A stretch of 64,000 bases of DNA from Limoniibacter endophyticus. GTDB lineage: Bacteria > Pseudomonadota > Alphaproteobacteria > Rhizobiales > Rhizobiaceae. The notes below the pieces were generated by a model. It did not search any database and was not told the DNA's origin. It saw only the letters and a program-made list of their open reading frames with translations. Made by a program: the position numbers and the translations under genes. Shown one piece after another: positions 26,919 through 36,372 of this stretch (position 1 is its first letter; every line of letters begins with the position of its first letter). The stretch covers positions 1 through 64,000 of the forward strand of contig NZ_BMZO01000005.1 in assembly GCF_014652835.1 (NCBI RefSeq). Reading direction: 5' to 3'.

Positions 26919-27731
26919 TCATGGACAAAGAAATCCCAGTGCGCGGCTTTGCGGGTCACAGAGCGTCTCGATCACATTTGCGTGGTGCGCATCCGGAATC
27001 TCCCAGGCATCCGTCGCTATGCCGAAGCCATGCCAGATGTCGGCGATGAGCGTACTCTGGCGGCGAAATTCGGGAAGTTCGCCCTGGCCGCAGCATGCCT
27101 GAATCTCCAGATCTGTACGTGGCGTGAGCAGAACCGCGCTCTCGCGCGCGGCTTCATCCGCATCCATGCCGAAAATCATGTTCATTTGCGTCGGAAGCAG
27201 AGGGCGCAGGTCGTGCAGCCCGCTGATCGACAGGACACGCACAATCCGCTTTGCAGTTACCGGGCTGATCGGCGCGTTTTCGCAAGCCATGCGCGTTACC
27301 AGATGTCCGCCCGCAGAGTGGCCGGTCAATGCGATTTCGCCGTTTACCTCCGCCGCTAGACTGTCGAGGAACATGCCTATCTCGCGCGTGATCTCGCTGA
27401 TTCTCGCTTGTGGGCAGAGCGTGTAGCTCGGCATCGCTACCCGCCAGCCGAGCGCGATCGCACCGCTCGCCAGATGCGACCAAAAGCTTTTGTCGAACGC
27501 TTTCCAGTAGCCTCCATGCACATAGACCAGCGTCCCTTTTGCCTCGTCTTCCGGTTCGAAAAGGTCGAAACGGTGGCGTTCGGCCGGTCCGTAAGACATT
27601 TCGCGCCACCGTTCGCCGAAATCATCGCGAAACGCCGCCGCTTGACCGCTCCAGAAGGCTGGATAGCGGCCGAAATCGGCAATCGCCTTGCCATTATCAT
27701 AGGCAGTATCGAAATCCGTTAGCTTGCTCAT
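26919..27731 (-). CDS. Alpha/beta hydrolase (kynurenine formamidase-like)
   Basis: A 270-residue hydrolase. VHGGYW (oxyanion-hole region) and the nucleophile elbow GHSAGGH are clear, and a final His in the DAHHANV segment completes the triad. This pattern is shared with the arylformamidase/BNA7 group of small esterases. ATG 27731 overlaps the ligase stop by four bases (ATGA). In an operon with an aryl-CoA ligase, it could release an aromatic amine such as anthranilate or cleave an ester of the imported acid. The substrate is inferred. Confidence 0.8.
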   Translation of the reverse strand: MSKLTDFDTAYDNGKAIADFGRYPAFWSGQAAAFRDDFGERWREMSYGPAERHRFDLFEPEDEAKGTLVYVHGGYWKAFDKSFWSHLASGAIALGWRVAMPSYTLCPQARISEITREIGMFLDSLAAEVNGEIALTGHSAGGHLVTRMACENAPISPVTAKRIVRVLSISGLHDLRPLLPTQMNMIFGMDADEAARESAVLLTPRTDLEIQACCGQGELPEFRRQSTLIADIWHGFGIATDAWEIPDAHHANVIETLCDPQSRALGFLCP

Positions 27732-29368
27732 GCGATCGTACTTTCCTGTTTTGCCCGCTCGCGCAGCGCAAAACGTTGCAGTTTGCCGGATTCGGTTTTC
27801 GGCAGGGCGTTCACCCACTCGATAGCGCGTGGATATTTGTACGGCGCAAGATCGTTCTTCACATGCGTCTGCAGGTCCTTCTGCAGAGCGCTGTCTGGCT
27901 CGTACCCTTCGCGCAGAACGACATAAGCTTTGACGATGCAGCCGCGTTCTACGTCAGGTGCAGCGACCACGCCACATTCGGCAACGGCAGGATGGGCAAG
28001 CAGGCTTGCCTCTACTTCCGGACCGGCGATGTTGTAGCCAGCCGAAACGATCATGTCATCATTGCGGGCCTGGTACCAGAAATAGCCGTCCTGATCCATG
28101 ACATAGGTGTCGCCCGTAATGTTCCAACCGTTCTCGACATATTTCGCCTGCCGCTCGTCGGCGAGATATTTGCAACCAAGCGGGCCGCGCACTGCCAGTC
28201 TCCCCGGTGTTCCGGGCGGGCATTCCTGTCCCGCTTCGTCGATGACACGTGCCTCGTAACCCGGCACCGGCTTGCCCGTCGCACCGGGACGAATATCCTC
28301 TTCCTTTGCCGAGATGAAAATGTGCAGCATCTCGGTCGCGCCGATCCCGTCCATCATGGAAATACCGGTAGCTTCCTTCCAGGCCTTGAAGGTCGGCAAA
28401 GGCAGCATCTCTCCCGCGGAAATGCACTTGCGCAGCGAAGAAAGGTCATATTCCGAGATCTTGGGCAACATGGCGCGGTAAGCGGTCGGTGCCGTGAAGC
28501 AGATCGTCGCCTTATATTCAGCAATGGCCCGGGCCAGATCGTCAGGTGCGGTCCGGGGTGGCAGAACGGTCGATGCGCCGACGCGGAACGGAAAGAGCAC
28601 GAGCCCGCCAAGACCGAAGGTGAAGGCAAGTGGCGGCGAGCCGATGAAGACGTCGTCCTCAGTGGCTTGCAGCACTTCCTTGCCATAGGCATCGCAGACG
28701 ATCAGCAGGTCGCGGTGAAAATGCGTGGTCGCCTTCGGCAAACCGGTAGTGCCGGATGTGAAACCCAGAAGACACGGATCGTCCGCCCGGGTCTTCGCGG
28801 CTTCGAACGTGTCCGGCGCGCTCTCCAGTAGTTCCCCAAGCTCGCCACCCGCCGTGCCTTCCCAGGTCACGAGACGCTTCAAATAAATCGACTGCTCCGC
28901 AGCCTTCTGCATGTCCTCGACAAGTGCCAGATCACACAAAGCGTGTGAAATTTGCGCCTTCTCCAGGATTTGCACCAGCTCCTTCGAGCGCAGCAACGGC
29001 ATGGTTGCAACCACGATACCGCCCGCCTTGATGATCGCAAGATAGAGTGCAACCTTCGTCGGGTTGTTGGCGGAGCGCAGGAGAACGCGGTTTCCCGGCA
29101 CCAGCCCCAGAGGTCCGACCAGCACATTCGCCATCCGGTCGATCATTTTCGAAAGATCGGCATAGGTCCAGGAAACGCCCGGCGCGCGGATCGCGATGCG
29201 ATCGCCTCTGCCCGCCTCGATGTGGCGATCGACCAGTTCAACGGTCGCGTTCAGCTGTTCCGGATAGCCCAGCGCGCCGAGATTGATGATATCCGGCATC
29301 ATCTCGGGAGAGGGGAGATTTGCGCGCACGAAACCATCGACATGAGCGGATGCAACCATGTCTTTCAC
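27728..29368 (-). CDS. Aryl-CoA ligase (benzoate/2-aminobenzoate-CoA ligase-like)
   Basis: A 546-residue AMP-forming acyl-CoA synthetase. The phosphate-binding loop TSGTTGLPKATTH, the GIGATE adenylation motif, GWNITGDTY and the C-terminal catalytic lysine in ALPKTESGKLQR are all present. Its overall shape and the N-terminal lead-in are like the benzoate/2-aminobenzoate ligase branch. It activates an aromatic acid with CoA in the cytoplasm for breakdown. It overlaps the hydrolase gene and follows the LivF gene by 36 bases. Whether the acid is benzoate, anthranilate or a related one is open. Confidence 0.85.
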   Translation of the reverse strand: MKDMVASAHVDGFVRANLPSPEMMPDIINLGALGYPEQLNATVELVDRHIEAGRGDRIAIRAPGVSWTYADLSKMIDRMANVLVGPLGLVPGNRVLLRSANNPTKVALYLAIIKAGGIVVATMPLLRSKELVQILEKAQISHALCDLALVEDMQKAAEQSIYLKRLVTWEGTAGGELGELLESAPDTFEAAKTRADDPCLLGFTSGTTGLPKATTHFHRDLLIVCDAYGKEVLQATEDDVFIGSPPLAFTFGLGGLVLFPFRVGASTVLPPRTAPDDLARAIAEYKATICFTAPTAYRAMLPKISEYDLSSLRKCISAGEMLPLPTFKAWKEATGISMMDGIGATEMLHIFISAKEEDIRPGATGKPVPGYEARVIDEAGQECPPGTPGRLAVRGPLGCKYLADERQAKYVENGWNITGDTYVMDQDGYFWYQARNDDMIVSAGYNIAGPEVEASLLAHPAVAECGVVAAPDVERGCIVKAYVVLREGYEPDSALQKDLQTHVKNDLAPYKYPRAIEWVNALPKTESGKLQRFALRERAKQESTIA

Positions 29369-29404
29369 TCCTATTGGTAGACCTGTGCGTCGGCCTTTGC
29401 GGCT

Positions 29405-30103
29405 CTAGACGTGCAGGTATCGTTCCTTGATGTCGGGCGTCTTCAATAGGGCTGCCGTGTCGCCCGACCAGACGACGCGCCCTTTCTCGATAACGACGTG
29501 CCGGTCGGCGAATTTCGCCAGCACGTCGACATTCTTGTCGATCACCAGAATGGCTTCGCCTTCCGCCTTGATCTTGCGAAGACAGGTCCAGATTTCTTCG
29601 CGCATCAGTGGCGAAAGACCTTCTGTCGCCTCGTCGAGCACGACCAGTTTCGGATTGGTCATGAGCGCCCGGCCAACCGCGAGCATCTGCTGTTCGCCAC
29701 CGGACAGCTGATTGCCCATGTTACGCCGTCGCTCCCGCAGGCGCGGGAACATCTGGTAGATGCTGGAAAGCGTCCACTTCGGCGCGTTCGTCTCGGCACG
29801 CTGGGTGGCAAGCAGATTTTCTTCGACACTGAGTGTCGGGAAGATTTGCCTGCCTTCCGGTACAAGGCCCAGACCTTGTCGCGCAATCGCGTGCGGGGCC
29901 TCGCCCGTCATGTCCTGGCCATTGATCTCGATGCGCCCGCCAGTAGGTGGCAGAAGTCCGAAGATCGATTTGATCGTCGTTGTCTTGCCCATGCCGTTGC
30001 GGCCCAGAAGGGTCACGACTTCACCAGCCCCGACGAAAAAGTCGATCCCGAACAATATACGCGACTGGCCATAGGCGTTCTGGAGTCCCTCCACCTTCAG
30101 CAT
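29405..30103 (-). CDS. Branched-chain/aromatic-type ABC ATPase (LivF-like)
   Basis: A 232-residue ATPase with Walker A GRNGMGKTT, signature LSGGEQQMLAVGRAL and Walker B LVVLDEATEGLSP. The last is typical of LivF. ATG overlaps the LivG stop by one base. It is the second ATPase of a complete Liv-type importer whose operon context points to an aromatic acid rather than leucine. Confidence 0.93.
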   Translation of the reverse strand: MLKVEGLQNAYGQSRILFGIDFFVGAGEVVTLLGRNGMGKTTTIKSIFGLLPPTGGRIEINGQDMTGEAPHAIARQGLGLVPEGRQIFPTLSVEENLLATQRAETNAPKWTLSSIYQMFPRLRERRRNMGNQLSGGEQQMLAVGRALMTNPKLVVLDEATEGLSPLMREEIWTCLRKIKAEGEAILVIDKNVDVLAKFADRHVVIEKGRVVWSGDTAALLKTPDIKERYLHV

Positions 30104-30858
30104 TACGCGGCCTCCTCTTCGCCAAGATAGGCGGCGCGCACTTCCGGATCGTTGCGAATGGCGGCTGGCGAGCCGGATGCGATCACCCGCCCATAAACCA
30201 GAACGCTGACACGATCGGCGAGCGAGAACACGGCATCCATATCGTGCTCGATCAGGACAAGCGTATGCGTTTCACGCAAGCTGCGCATCAGGTCGATCAG
30301 AATGCTGCCCTCCTCATGTCCGGTTCCTGCGAGAGGCTCGTCAAGCAACAGCAGCTTGGCGCCGGTTGCCAGAGCTATGGCGATTTCGAGCTGACGCTTT
30401 TCTCCGTGAGACAAGGCTCCGGCGCGACGTTGCGCCCGATCGGCAAGCCGCACGCGAGCAAGAAGCCCCAATGCCTCCGCGTTCAATTCATCCTCGGCCG
30501 CAGCCGGCTTGAAGAAGCGGAAGCTCGAGCCAGAACGTGCCTGAATGGCGATGGCGACATTTTCCAGTACTGAAAATCCTTCGAGAATCGAGGTGATCTG
30601 GAACGAGCGCGCCAATCCAAGCCGCACACGCTCCGCCATCCCGAGCCTGGTGATATCCTGCCCGTCATAATAAACGGAGCCGCTATCGCTTTTCAGATTG
30701 CCCGACAGTTGGTGGATCAGCGTCGTCTTGCCCGCCCCGTTTGGACCGATAAGGGCGTGGATTTCTCCCTCCAGCACCTGGAAATTGATGCCGTCAGTGA
30801 CCTTGAGCGCGCCAAAGCTCTTGCGAAGGTCGACGACGTTAAGAAGTGTATTACGCAT
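30103..30858 (-). CDS. Branched-chain/aromatic-type ABC ATPase (LivG-like)
   Basis: A 251-residue ATPase. Walker A GPNGAGKTT, signature LSHGEKRQLEIAIAL and Walker B LLLLDEPLAGTG match the LivG subfamily, which has SHGE rather than SGGE. It overlaps the LivM gene by 8 bases and the LivF gene by one, so the three are translated together. Confidence 0.93.
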   Translation of the reverse strand: MRNTLLNVVDLRKSFGALKVTDGINFQVLEGEIHALIGPNGAGKTTLIHQLSGNLKSDSGSVYYDGQDITRLGMAERVRLGLARSFQITSILEGFSVLENVAIAIQARSGSSFRFFKPAAAEDELNAEALGLLARVRLADRAQRRAGALSHGEKRQLEIAIALATGAKLLLLDEPLAGTGHEEGSILIDLMRSLRETHTLVLIEHDMDAVFSLADRVSVLVYGRVIASGSPAAIRNDPEVRAAYLGEEEAA

Positions 30859-31849
30859 CAGAACCTCCTTTCAGCCGGTTGGCCAGTCCGCCGATGCCGT
30901 CGCGGCTGAAGAGCACCACGAGAACGAGAATGACGCCGAGGCCGAGTTTCCAGTGCTCGGAAAAATGCGCGAGAATATCTTCGAGCAGGATGAAGGCAGA
31001 CGCACCGATGATAGGGCCGAGCATGGTGCCCATGCCGCCCAGAACCACCATGACGATCAACTCGCCCGAGCGCTGCCAACTCATAAAGGCCGGCGAAACA
31101 AACTGGATCTGGTTGGCGAGAAGCGTGCCCGCAATCGCTGCCGCAACACCCGCAATTACATAGGCGGTGAGCTGAAAGCGGAAGGGCGAGAAGCCGATGG
31201 CGCGCATACGGGTAGCGTTGTCGCGTGTGCCGCGCAGGACACGGCCGAAGCGCGAGGCGACAACCCGGCGGAAGATGGCGAAAACCAGAACCAGCACGGC
31301 CAGCACGAAGTAGAAGAGGACCATATTGTCTCGGAGCAGGTCGATGCCGAACAGGGTGGAGCGTGAGGACAGGCTCATGCCGTCATCGCCGCCGAAGGCA
31401 GAAAGGGATACCATGAGAAAGAACGCCATCTGCCCGAAAGCCAGCGTGATCATGATGAAATAGACGCCGCTTGTACGCAGCGAGAGATAGCCGGTAACCA
31501 GAGCGTAGAGCGCAGCAGCCACGGCCGCCGCCAGAACCTGCAACAGAATATCCGTGATGCCGTAACTCGCCAGAATGCCGACCGCATACATGCCTATGCC
31601 GATATAGGCAGCGTGGCCGAAGGAAACGAGCGCGCCATAGCCCATGATCAAGTTGAGCGAGAGCGCAGCTACGGCGAATATCATCATGCGTGTGGCGATG
31701 ACGAGAATGAAGCTGTCGCCCAGCACCCACGCAAGCGCGGGAACCAGAGCAAATAGCGCCAATATGGCCCAAGGGGCGATACTGCCGAAAAGAGAACCCT
31801 TCGGCGCCGGATTTTCCTGCACGTCGCTGCCTTGTGTGATCTCGCTCAT
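30851..31849 (-). CDS. Branched-chain/aromatic-type ABC permease (LivM-like)
   Basis: A 332-residue permease with about nine to ten hydrophobic helices after a short polar N-terminus. The LivM signature is visible: SLNLIMGYGALVSFGHAAYIGIGMYA near residues 63-88, and the later VLRGTRDNATRMRAIGFSPFRFQL loop that contacts the ATPases. It overlaps LivH upstream by four bases and LivG downstream by eight. Confidence 0.93.
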   Translation of the reverse strand: MSEITQGSDVQENPAPKGSLFGSIAPWAILALFALVPALAWVLGDSFILVIATRMMIFAVAALSLNLIMGYGALVSFGHAAYIGIGMYAVGILASYGITDILLQVLAAAVAAALYALVTGYLSLRTSGVYFIMITLAFGQMAFFLMVSLSAFGGDDGMSLSSRSTLFGIDLLRDNMVLFYFVLAVLVLVFAIFRRVVASRFGRVLRGTRDNATRMRAIGFSPFRFQLTAYVIAGVAAAIAGTLLANQIQFVSPAFMSWQRSGELIVMVVLGGMGTMLGPIIGASAFILLEDILAHFSEHWKLGLGVILVLVVLFSRDGIGGLANRLKGGSDA

Positions 31850-32772
31850 CGCGTGCCTCCACGTACTGGAAACAGGCCCGTCGGGCGAATGCAGAGGACG
31901 GCTGCCATGAGAATATAGACCAGCATGGGCGCGAATGTGCGGCCCATCTGCGAAGCCGCTGCCGGATCCATAAGATTGCGCAGGAGCATGGGGCCGAAGA
32001 CGCGCCCCAGCGTGTCGACGAGACCGACGATGATCGCCGCGACGAAAGCGCCGCGGATCGAACCGACGCCCCCGATGACGATGACGACGAAAGTCAGGAT
32101 CAGGATCGAATCGCCCATGCCGGGATCGACCGAAAGAATCGGTGCGATCATTCCCCCGGCAAAGCCCGCCAACATGGCACCGATGCCGAAGACAATCATG
32201 AAAAGCTTCTTGATATTGACGCCGAGGGCCGAAACCATATCCCCATTCGAAGCACCAGCCCTCAGCAGCATGCCGATCCGCGTATGATTGACCATGAAAT
32301 AGAGGCCGAGCGCCGTCAGGAGGCCAGATGCGATGATGACGATACGAAACACCGGATAACGCAGGTTGCCCATCAGCTGGATAGAACCGGAAAGCACTTC
32401 CGGCATCGGCACGCTCAACGGTGCCGAGCCCCAGACGATCTTGACGGTTTCGTTGAGGATCAGGATCAGGCCGAAGGTCGCCAGGACCTGATCAAGATGA
32501 CTTCGGTCGTATAGTCGTCGGAAAACCAGGAACTCAAGAGCAATGCCGATCGCCAGCGTGGCCGGCAGCGCCAGCATGATGCCGGAAAAGAAGCTGCCTG
32601 TGGCGGCGGTGAAGGTCGCCGTCAGATATGCGCCTATCATGTAGAGCACACCGTGGGCGAGGTTGATGAGATCCATCACGCCGAAGATCAGCGTCAAGCC
32701 AGCGGCAACCAGAAACAGCAAAATGCCGAACTGGATTCCGTTGAGCGACTGGAGCAGAAACAGGTTGAGCAT
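31846..32772 (-). CDS. Branched-chain/aromatic-type ABC permease (LivH-like)
   Basis: A 308-residue permease. ATG 32772 (MLNLFLLQSLNG) is the natural start; upstream in-frame codons look non-coding. LivH features are GLTLIFGVMDLINLAHGVLYM (near residues 25-45) and the loop LLRAGASNGDMVSALGVNIKKLF. Eight helices are expected. It pairs with LivM to form the channel and overlaps that gene by four bases. Confidence 0.93.
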   Translation of the reverse strand: MLNLFLLQSLNGIQFGILLFLVAAGLTLIFGVMDLINLAHGVLYMIGAYLTATFTAATGSFFSGIMLALPATLAIGIALEFLVFRRLYDRSHLDQVLATFGLILILNETVKIVWGSAPLSVPMPEVLSGSIQLMGNLRYPVFRIVIIASGLLTALGLYFMVNHTRIGMLLRAGASNGDMVSALGVNIKKLFMIVFGIGAMLAGFAGGMIAPILSVDPGMGDSILILTFVVIVIGGVGSIRGAFVAAIIVGLVDTLGRVFGPMLLRNLMDPAAASQMGRTFAPMLVYILMAAVLCIRPTGLFPVRGGTR

Positions 32773-32891
32773 GTTTTGGGTCCGGCGATCATGTATCGCC
32801 ACGCGGACGCGAATGGTCGCAGGTCCGTGTGGCAAATTCGGGATGCGAAATCATGGCGGGCGGCAGGGCGAACCTGCCGCCATGGCCAGAA

Positions 32892-34061
32892 TTACATCTT
32901 GCACTCGGCGGCGTAATTATCCTTGTAATCGTCGAAGATCTTCTCTTTGAACGATGTCGCAAACTGTCCGTCTTCGCGTTTCACGACCTGCGTCAGGTAG
33001 AAGTCTTGGATAGGGAAGTGATTGTCGCCGAAGGAGAACTGGCCGCGCGGAGACTTGAATTCCGCGCTCTTCATGGCTGCTCGCAACGCGTCCTTGTCCT
33101 CGAGATTTCCGTCCACCTTCTTGATTGCGGAATCGATCAGCATGGCGGCATCATAGGCCTGCACGGCATAGGTTGCCGGTACGCGCTTGAACTTCTCCTC
33201 ATAGGCGGCGGTAAATTCCTTGGCTTCCGGCGTGTCGAGATCCGGTGCCCAGTTCGACCCGGCAAAGAAGCCGATGGCTGCGTCTTGCTGTGCGGGCAGA
33301 GTGGTCTCGTCGACGGTGAAAGCAGAAAGGAACGGCGTGCCTTCAAGCCCTGCCTGGCGATATTGCTTGACGAAGTTCACGCCCATGCCGCCCGGCAGAA
33401 ACGCATAGACGGCGTCAGGCGCATCCGCTGCGATTTGCGCCAATTCCGCGGAATAGTCGAGTTGGCCCAGCGGAACGTAGATTTCTTGCGATGCTTCGCC
33501 CTTGAAGGAGTGCTTGAAGCCGGCCAACGCGTCCTTGCCAGCCTGATAATTCGGCGCGATCAGCACGACGCGGCTGTATCCCTGGTCTTGTGCATACTTG
33601 CCGGATACTTCGTGCATCTGGTCATTCTGATAGGAGGTCACGAAGAGGTTTGGGTTGCAGTCCTTGCCGGCGAGGTTCGACGTGCCTGCATTGGTGCTGA
33701 TGAGGAAGGCCCCGGAACTCGTCGCCGGCTGCACGATGGCATTCAGGACATTGGAGAAGATCGGACCGACAACAAAATCCACTTTGTCGCGCTCGATCAT
33801 CTGCTGGACCTTGGTCACGCCGACATCCGGCTTCTGTTCGTCGTCCTGAACGATGATTTCAGCATTCAGCCCACCAAACTTGTTGCCGAGCTTTTCGGCA
33901 GCAAGGAGGAAAGCATCGCGCGATTGTTCGCCGAGCAGCGCAGAAGGCCCGCTCAGAGTATAGATGAGGCCGATCTTGACGGTTTTTTCCTGGGCCGTCG
34001 CTGCGCCCGTCAATGCTGTCGCGGTAAGCAGCGCCAGCGCTGCGCGTGTTATCGTCTTCAT
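32892..34061 (-). CDS. Liv-type ABC substrate-binding protein
   Basis: A 389-residue periplasmic binding protein of the LivK/amide-binding class. A signal peptide (MKTITRAALALLTATAL..ATAQ, about 23 residues) is followed by the lobe-I start VKIGLIYTLSGPSALLGEQ. Related proteins bind aromatic acids such as benzoate derivatives as well as branched-chain amino acids. The gene lies between the cupin gene and the permease genes; a 119-base gap follows, as is usual after highly expressed binding-protein genes. The operon context favours an aromatic ligand. Confidence 0.9.
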   Translation of the reverse strand: MKTITRAALALLTATALTGAATAQEKTVKIGLIYTLSGPSALLGEQSRDAFLLAAEKLGNKFGGLNAEIIVQDDEQKPDVGVTKVQQMIERDKVDFVVGPIFSNVLNAIVQPATSSGAFLISTNAGTSNLAGKDCNPNLFVTSYQNDQMHEVSGKYAQDQGYSRVVLIAPNYQAGKDALAGFKHSFKGEASQEIYVPLGQLDYSAELAQIAADAPDAVYAFLPGGMGVNFVKQYRQAGLEGTPFLSAFTVDETTLPAQQDAAIGFFAGSNWAPDLDTPEAKEFTAAYEEKFKRVPATYAVQAYDAAMLIDSAIKKVDGNLEDKDALRAAMKSAEFKSPRGQFSFGDNHFPIQDFYLTQVVKREDGQFATSFKEKIFDDYKDNYAAECKM

Positions 34062-34196
34062 GGTTCCACCTCGGTTAAGCTTTGTTGCCTATTATGCTTT
34101 TTGCCGTCCTGGCGCGCGCCCCGCATCAAGGATGCAAAAGGGCCGCACCATCGCGAGCTGCGCAGGCTCCCATACCCGCGCCGCCCGATTGTCAGA

Positions 34197-34643
34197 TCAT
34201 TCCGCCGGCGGTGGCAGGAACTCCACCTCGTGCGCCGGCGCAATGCGAACGATTTCTGCCGGATCTGCGACATTGTCGATCTTCATGAAGAGGTCCCACA
34301 GTTTTGCGGTTGGGGAAACCCAGAAAATGCATTTCACGGGCTGTTCCGACTTGTTGAATATGCCGTGCGAAACATTACGCGGGAGGCAGACGAGGTCGCC
34401 AGCTTCGGCGACCGCTTCTTCGCCGTCGAGCAGCAGGTCGAACCGACCCTCCAGGACGTAGATGAATTCTTCCTGCGTCGTGTGAATATGGGGCGGCACG
34501 AAGGTTCCGGGCGGGAAGGTAGCATGCCAGGACATGGAGCTTTCACACAGATGCTTAGGCACGTAGGTCTGGCCCAGAATATGCCAAACGACTCCATCGA
34601 CCGACTTGCCGGATTTCATCACCTCTGAGGGAAGTTCTTTCAC
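34197..34643 (-). CDS. Single-domain cupin protein
   Basis: A 148-residue protein with one cupin barrel. Metal-binding motif 1 is PPHIHTTQEEFIYVLEG (two His and a Glu) and motif 2 is GDLVCLPRNVSHGIFN (His). GTG 34643 was chosen because AAAGGA lies seven bases upstream; longer readings run into the monooxygenase gene. Cupins of this size may be dioxygenases, isomerases or ligand sensors. In this operon, between an aromatic monooxygenase and an importer, a ring-modifying or ring-opening role is plausible but unproven. Confidence 0.8.
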   Translation of the reverse strand: MKELPSEVMKSGKSVDGVVWHILGQTYVPKHLCESSMSWHATFPPGTFVPPHIHTTQEEFIYVLEGRFDLLLDGEEAVAEAGDLVCLPRNVSHGIFNKSEQPVKCIFWVSPTAKLWDLFMKIDNVADPAEIVRIAPAHEVEFLPPPAE

Positions 34644-34701
34644 TATTTTTCCTTTCAAGCTGTAGCGCGCAGACCGTTCGGCCCCACAAGGACGCGGGAG
34701 T

Positions 34702-35979
34702 TCAAATTGCTGCATTGTGTGGGTACTGAACCGGTGCGGCGGTTTGGTTGACTTGTGCTTGCGTGAAGCCGGCCTTGGCTGCGTAGCCGCGCACAATGGC
34801 TTCGCGTTCCGTGAAAGTGATGACGGCATCGAGATCGTCGCAGCCCTCGGGCGCACGGCGCTCAACTTCGTCGATGACACCTTCCGGCCCGCCCTTGCGA
34901 TTGAGGCGCACGATCTCGGCCGTAGCGGGCAGGCGGATCGCCTGATAGGCGGCAAGCGCTGCGCGGCCATGTTCGGCGGAGGCCAGACAGTCGGCCAGCG
35001 TGCGCGCGTCTATGATCGCCTGGCTCGCGCCATTGGAGCCGACGGGATACATCGGGTGCGCAGCGTCGCCAATCAGCGCCACGCGCCCATCCGTCCACCA
35101 GGGCAGGGGATCGCGATCGCACATAGGATATTCGAAGAAGGTCTCGGTCGAGCGGACAAGCGCAGCCAGATCGATAATTGCGGGGTCGATGCCGAATTTC
35201 TCGACATGCGGCATGAGCTCCTCATGGGTCCCTCTGCGGTTCCAATCCTCGCGTTTCGGCGCAACGTCGCCCTCCGCTCCGGGGCGATAGGTTACGACCC
35301 AGTTGGTCAGCACCTTGCCAGGTTGAGAACCCCTGGCGATTGGATAAAGGACGAGCTTATAGGTGAAGCCGCCTGCGACGATCATGGTACGCCCGTCGAG
35401 GAAAGGTTCACGCTCAACGGCTCCGCGCCACATCATCACGCCATTCCATTTCAGCCCCGGCTCGGCAGGGAACATCTGCTTGCGGATCGCCGAATGAATA
35501 CCGTCCGCAGCAATCAGCACGTCGCCGCTGGCGGCCTTGATACTGGCGCCCTCGGCAAAATGGGCGGTGGCGCAGGACTCGCTTTGAGAATAGCCGGAAC
35601 AAGGTTGCGCGGTTACGATGGCATCGCTGCCCAACCGCTCCAGCACGGCATTGTAGAGCATCTTCTGCAGGTGTCCGCGGTGGATCGAAAATTGCGGCAC
35701 GTCGAAGCCAGCATCCACGCCTCGCGGCTCGCGCCAGATTTCCTGGCCCGAACGCGTGGAATAGATGAGCTCACGGGTCCGGATACCGATGGCGTCGAGC
35801 GCGGGAAGGAGCCCTATCTCCGCCAGTTCCTTGATCGCATGCGGCAGCACGTTGATGCCGACGCCGAGTTCCTTCACTTCGGGTGCGGCTTCGAATATCT
35901 GGCAATCGATGCCGCGTGCATGCAGCATCAACGCGGTCGTCAGGCCACCAATGCCGCCTCCGACGATGATCGCTTTCAT
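34702..35979 (-). CDS. FAD-dependent aromatic monooxygenase
   Basis: A 425-residue class-A flavoprotein hydroxylase of the salicylate/PhzS type. The FAD dinucleotide-binding motif GGGIGGL opens at residue 7, ADGIHSAIRK contains the mid-domain DG motif, and GDAAHPMYPVGSNGASQAI (near 310) is the second FAD motif. It would hydroxylate an aromatic ring using NAD(P)H and oxygen. It is the first gene of the minus-strand operon and is divergent from an AraC regulator, which probably controls it. Confidence 0.9.
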   Translation of the reverse strand: MKAIIVGGGIGGLTTALMLHARGIDCQIFEAAPEVKELGVGINVLPHAIKELAEIGLLPALDAIGIRTRELIYSTRSGQEIWREPRGVDAGFDVPQFSIHRGHLQKMLYNAVLERLGSDAIVTAQPCSGYSQSESCATAHFAEGASIKAASGDVLIAADGIHSAIRKQMFPAEPGLKWNGVMMWRGAVEREPFLDGRTMIVAGGFTYKLVLYPIARGSQPGKVLTNWVVTYRPGAEGDVAPKREDWNRRGTHEELMPHVEKFGIDPAIIDLAALVRSTETFFEYPMCDRDPLPWWTDGRVALIGDAAHPMYPVGSNGASQAIIDARTLADCLASAEHGRAALAAYQAIRLPATAEIVRLNRKGGPEGVIDEVERRAPEGCDDLDAVITFTEREAIVRGYAAKAGFTQAQVNQTAAPVQYPHNAAI

Positions 35980-36372
35980 CTTCGTTCCCTTTATTAGCGT
36001 GCCTCGCTATCCGGGGATAAGGAGTCGCGCCTTCTTTTTTCTTTGCAGCGCTTCGTCTGCTTGAGCTTGATGCTAGAGGGGATCGGGCGGCTTTCTATCG
36101 CCAAACCGCCATGAAGTCGGCAAAGCGCCAAAAAGCGAATATGGCATCAATAGCCAGCCGGGGAAGGCCGTTGCATCCCGATGCCTCGGTCACGTTAGCG
36201 GCATACGCCTTTCGGGGTGCTTGCACCCTTTCAGGAGCGTGATACTTTAATCTTCAAATGTTGTGGCAATTCCAGCCAGCGCGGGAACCGCTTGCCTTCG
36301 GAAATTGTGTATAATGGAGCGGTCAAGCCTTTGGATTAAGGGTCAGGCCGCTTGAAAATGGGGAACAATCAG
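35980..36372. promoter_or_regulatory. Divergent control region between the monooxygenase operon and the AraC gene
   Basis: This 393-base stretch has no convincing ORF and must carry promoters in both directions. An inverted repeat GGGTGC-TT-GCACCC occurs at 36215-36228, and several AT-rich blocks lie nearer the AraC gene. It is the most likely binding region of the AraC regulator; the exact operator is not identified. Confidence 0.5.

Noticed and set aside
32829-34628. 599-codon plus-strand ORF opposite the Liv binding protein and cupin
   Set aside because: Both minus-strand genes are clear, and the long open frame is a by-product of their GC-ending codons.
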